From: Myxococcales bacterium | GTDB taxonomy: Bacteria > Myxococcota_A > Polyangia > Polyangiales > Ga0077539 | Assembly (NCBI GenBank): GCA_030652255.1 | Contig: JAUSAZ010000222.1 | Location: 1-54,475 of the forward strand | Direction: 5' to 3' | Length of the DNA: 54,475 bases | Part shown: positions 51,331-54,475 of the stretch, piece after piece | How the letters are laid out: every line of letters begins with the position of its first letter | Numbering within the stretch: position 1 is the first letter of the stretch | Notes under the pieces: model-generated | What the model saw: the letters and a program-made list of their open reading frames with translations, nothing else | Database searches by the model: none | What the model was told of the DNA's origin: nothing | Made by a program: the position numbers and the translations under genes

Positions 51331-51624
51331 TCAGGGGGCGTCGGCGCGGGAGGGCATCCACGCGGTGGCGGGCACATCGAAGATGGTGCAGAGGCCGTGG
51401 TGGCAGGCGGTGAGCCAGAGGCCGCCGTCGGCGCGCAGCACCACGTGGAAGTCGTCGGGAAGGAAGGGGCCGCTCGCCACCAGCGCCTCGACCTGGTCGT
51501 CGAGGTCGCGCGCGAGCTCGCGAAGCACCCACCCGTCGATCGTCGTCGCCGCCATGGGCGTGCGCTCGCCGCGGCGCCAGTCCATGAGCTCCAGCTGCGC
51601 TTCGAGCGCGTCGTCTGTCAGCAT
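51331..51624 (-). CDS. Small hypothetical protein, 97 aa
   Basis: Soluble and acidic, with a helical first half (DDALEAQLELMDWRRGERT) and a mixed second half (FLPDDFHVVLRADGGLWLTACHHGLCTIFDVPATAW). No family is recognised. The ATG at 51624 was chosen; longer starts reach 51696 but add an unlike N-terminus. Confidence 0.5.
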   Translation of the reverse strand: MLTDDALEAQLELMDWRRGERTPMAATTIDGWVLRELARDLDDQVEALVASGPFLPDDFHVVLRADGGLWLTACHHGLCTIFDVPATAWMPSRADAP

Positions 51625-51813
51625 TCCCACACCGCCCTCGACGTCCCAACACGGGACCGCGTGTGGCAAGCCAGAAGCACGCCAGGAAGCCATCACCTGG
51701 AAATGCAGCCGCCGACCCCCATGGGAATGTCAGTTTCCAGACGAGCTGGTGTCATGGAAATGCCACGCGACCTGCACACCGCGGTCGACGCGAGGCCCTC
51801 CGGGTCTCGGTGG

Positions 51814-51819
51814 TACGTT
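51814..51819 (+). promoter_or_regulatory. -10-like TACGTT box
   Basis: TACGTT lies 7 nt before the ATG at 51827. Confidence 0.4.
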
Positions 51820-51826
51820 GGCGTCG

Positions 51827-52753
51827 ATGTCTGAAACACTGATCACGATCGACTGTGAGTACGTGCAGCCCGACCTGGCCTGCGCGTACCTCCGGGTGTC
51901 GGGCGACGAGTGCGCCTTCATCGAGACCAACACCGCCTTCGCGGTGCCCCGGCTGCTCGCCGCGCTCGCCGCGCAGGGTCGCTCGCCCGGCGACGTGCGC
52001 TACGTGATCGTGACGCACGTGCACCTCGACCACGCGGGCGGCGCGCACGCGCTGATGGAGCGCTGCCCCAACGCGACGCTGCTCGCGCACCCCCGCGCGG
52101 CGCGGCACCTCATCGATCCGGCGAAGCTCGTCGCGGGGGCGACGGCGGTCTACGGCGCGGAGCATTTCGCCGCCCTCTACGGCTCCATCCGGGGGGTAGA
52201 GGCGTCGCGGGTGCGGGCGCTCGACGACGGGGCGGAGGTCCCCTTCGGGCGCGGCGTGCTGCGCTTCATCCACACGCGCGGGCACGCCAACCATCACTTC
52301 GTGGTGCACGACCCGGCGCGGGACACGGTGTTCACCGGCGACGCCTTCGGGCTGGTGTACCCGCAGCTGCAGCGCGCGGGGCTCCTCGCGTTTCCGTCGA
52401 CGAGCCCGACGGACTTCGACGGCCCCGCGGCGCACGCCGCCGTCGACCGCATCGTCGCGCTGGGCACCCGCAGCGCGTGCCTCACCCACTTCGGCGAGCA
52501 GACCCGGCTGGGCGACATCGCCGAGCAGCTCCACTCCTGGCTGACGCTCTCCGAGGCGCTGCTGACGGAGTCCCGCGCGCGCCCGGAGGCCGAGCGCGAG
52601 GCCTTCATCGAGGCCCGGCTGACGGCGGCCTTCGACGAGGAGGCGGCGCGCGTGGGCCTCACCCTCTCGGCGGACGACCGCACCCTGGTGGCCTTCGACC
52701 GCAAGCTCAACGCGCAGGGCCTCGCCTACGCCGCGGGTCGGGCGTCGGCGTAG
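51827..52753 (+). CDS. MBL-fold metallo-hydrolase
   Basis: 308 aa. The metallo-beta-lactamase signature THVHLDHAGG provides His64, His66, Asp68 and His69. Further ligands are seen in HTRGHANHH, FTGDAFG (Asp) and CLTHFG (His), so a two-metal site looks complete. The substrate is unknown; this superfamily cleaves thioesters, lactones and phosphoesters. The ATG at 51827 has a TACGTT box 7 nt upstream. It ends 1 nt before a convergent gene. Confidence 0.92.
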   Translation: MSETLITIDCEYVQPDLACAYLRVSGDECAFIETNTAFAVPRLLAALAAQGRSPGDVRYVIVTHVHLDHAGGAHALMERCPNATLLAHPRAARHLIDPAKLVAGATAVYGAEHFAALYGSIRGVEASRVRALDDGAEVPFGRGVLRFIHTRGHANHHFVVHDPARDTVFTGDAFGLVYPQLQRAGLLAFPSTSPTDFDGPAAHAAVDRIVALGTRSACLTHFGEQTRLGDIAEQLHSWLTLSEALLTESRARPEAEREAFIEARLTAAFDEEAARVGLTLSADDRTLVAFDRKLNAQGLAYAAGRASA

Positions 52754-52754
52754 C

Positions 52755-53542
<788 letters not shown>

Positions 53543-53546
<4 letters not shown>

Positions 53547-54058
53547 GAGCTTCCTCCAGGGGCCAAAGGGAGTTCCCCATCGGGCGGGACCGTCAGGCAC
53601 TGCGTCCACGGCGTGGCCGCGGCGGACGCGTCCCGTAGTACGCCGTCGAGGGTCAGACACACCACCGCGGGGGCGCCATCGCGGGGAACCACGGGCGCAT
53701 AGGCGAGCACCTCGACGGCGCGCGAGCGATGCTCGAGGGTGGCCGGGACCACCTCGCGGCGCGGGTCATGGCGGGCGAGGTCGAGCTCGACGCCGTCGGC
53801 GTAGCGGGCGCGGGCGCGCACCGCGGAGAGGTCTACCCCCAGCGGGCGCTCGCAGCGGTTGCCGAGCTCATAGCGCACCACCGTGAAGCGCCCGGGGACG
53901 CTCGGGTGTCGCGTGAGCTGGACCCCCAGGTCGAGGCAGCCCCGGTGGGCGACCGCCGCCCATGCGTGGCGCTGCGCGAGGGCCTCGGTGTCGAGGCGTT
54001 CGTAGGTCGCGCCGCAGCCGGCGACCGTCAGGCCCAGGAGGATGTGCGCCCGCACCAT
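53543..54058 (-). CDS. Small lipoprotein coupled to the beta-barrel-like gene
   Basis: 171 aa. Lipobox TVAGC (Cys15), then a beta-rich domain (RFTVVRYELGNRCERPLGVDLSAVRARARYADG) with four further Cys that could pair. No family is recognised. It is translationally coupled to the downstream beta-barrel-like gene, so the two may form an outer-membrane pair. The ATG at 54058 was chosen because upstream codons belong to repeat DNA. Confidence 0.7.
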
Positions 54059-54475
54059 CAGCCGCCGACCATGGAGCCGGTCTTCGGGAATTTCCAGTGC
54101 GGATCGTCGCAACGGGCACCTCGGGCTGTCCTACGCCGAAGCTCATCGTTGTCCTCTTCGTGCGCCTTAGGCTGCCGCGGGTTGAAACTCTGATCCTTCC
54201 CGGAATGTTCTCGGCGATGCCCGCAAGGCCGAAGTCGCTGTTTCGCGGGCCCCCTTCCCCGCTGCCGCGCGCCCTCACCCCCATCGGATGATCTTATCGC
54301 TGCCCTCATCGTGCGTAGAGCACTTGCAGGCTGCGGGCTCCGAGCTACCCGCAGAACTTCACGTGCCCGGCTGCCGCGGGTTGAAACCCACGGCAGCCAA
54401 GGGAAAGCCCGCGGCGGGCTGGTCACTGTGCCTGGACATCGGACAGGCCGCTTGCGGCCTTCACCTTGGCTGCCG
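54059..54475. repeat. Gene-free region dense in palindromic repeats
   Basis: GGCTGCCGCGGGTTGAAAC occurs at 54170-54188 and again at 54369-54387. The second copy forms a stem-loop with CGGCAGCC at 54391-54398. Other perfect stems are CTGCGGG/CCCGCAG (54331-54354), AGCCCGC/GCGGGCT (54406-54420) and AGGCCG-CTTG-CGGCCT (54445-54460). A third GGCTGCCG starts at 54468 and is cut by the window end. No gene is seen; open frames here merely translate the repeats. Confidence 0.75.

Noticed and set aside
53868..54284. Minus-strand frame over the right-end repeats
   Set aside because: It overlaps a coherent lipoprotein gene and otherwise translates palindromic repeat DNA.

Overview
The window is a visibly very GC-rich bacterial chromosome segment with densely packed genes, many ending within a few bases of a convergent neighbour. 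The likely source is a myxobacterium (Myxococcota, Polyangia/Sandaracinus-like). This is inferred from a eukaryote-type Ser/Thr kinase with an HRDVSPQN catalytic loop, several lipoproteins whose lipobox is followed by Asp/Val/Pro/Gly/Thr linkers, Cys-rich DUF4215-type modules, an FG-GAP repeat lipoprotein and many TPR-plus-membrane hypotheticals. No rRNA or species marker is present, so the assignment stays at that level.

Layout. 1-3429 is the right end of an integrated element. It holds an IS-end-like repeat cluster, a lower-GC orphan gene, two palindromes, a small excisionase-like gene and a tyrosine integrase. The last codons of the integrase gene lie inside tRNA-Leu(GAG), read antisense. 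3430-8645 is chromosomal: tRNA-Leu, yebC, a NodB-type deacetylase lipoprotein, a Liv-type binding protein with one permease, and small envelope proteins. 8649-14390 holds a MoxR-type AAA ATPase coupled to a 1111-residue protein, divergent from a multi-zinc-ribbon, coiled-coil, membrane-anchored protein. 14408-19990 carries an SGNH-like lipoprotein, tryptophan 2,3-dioxygenase, a DUF2238 membrane protein, an extended rhomboid protease and an acyltransferase. 20023-20356 is a 334-bp inverted-repeat element. 20485-32972 is rich in envelope and signalling genes: a four-repeat helical protein, TPR proteins, FG-GAP and FecR-like lipoproteins, a kinase-lipoprotein pair, a SUI1-domain protein coupled to a propeller-like lipoprotein, and others. 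32988-38065 has miaA, glgA and a UvrA2-type ATPase. 38091-41082 is a PilZ/peptide-binding-protein/permease operon. 42213-45244 is pntAB. 45767-47289 is a PhyH oxygenase with its TetR regulator and a candidate operator. 47423-54058 has a Cys-rich/Gly-rich lipoprotein, an ATP-grasp enzyme, an MBL hydrolase and small envelope genes. 54059-54475 is gene-free and full of palindromic repeats.

How the genes fit together. Most of the content concerns the cell envelope and signalling: lipoproteins, importers, rhomboid, kinase, PilZ. A few housekeeping genes (yebC, miaA, glgA, pntAB) are interspersed. Two ABC importer loci each contain only a binding protein and one permease, so the second permease and the ATPases must lie elsewhere. 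Many genes have a TANNNT hexamer only 7-15 nt before the start codon, which suggests widespread leaderless or very short-leader transcripts. The best candidates for undescribed biology are the MoxR/1111-residue/zinc-ribbon locus, the four-fold FAGKSR-repeat protein and the inverted-repeat element at 20023-20356.
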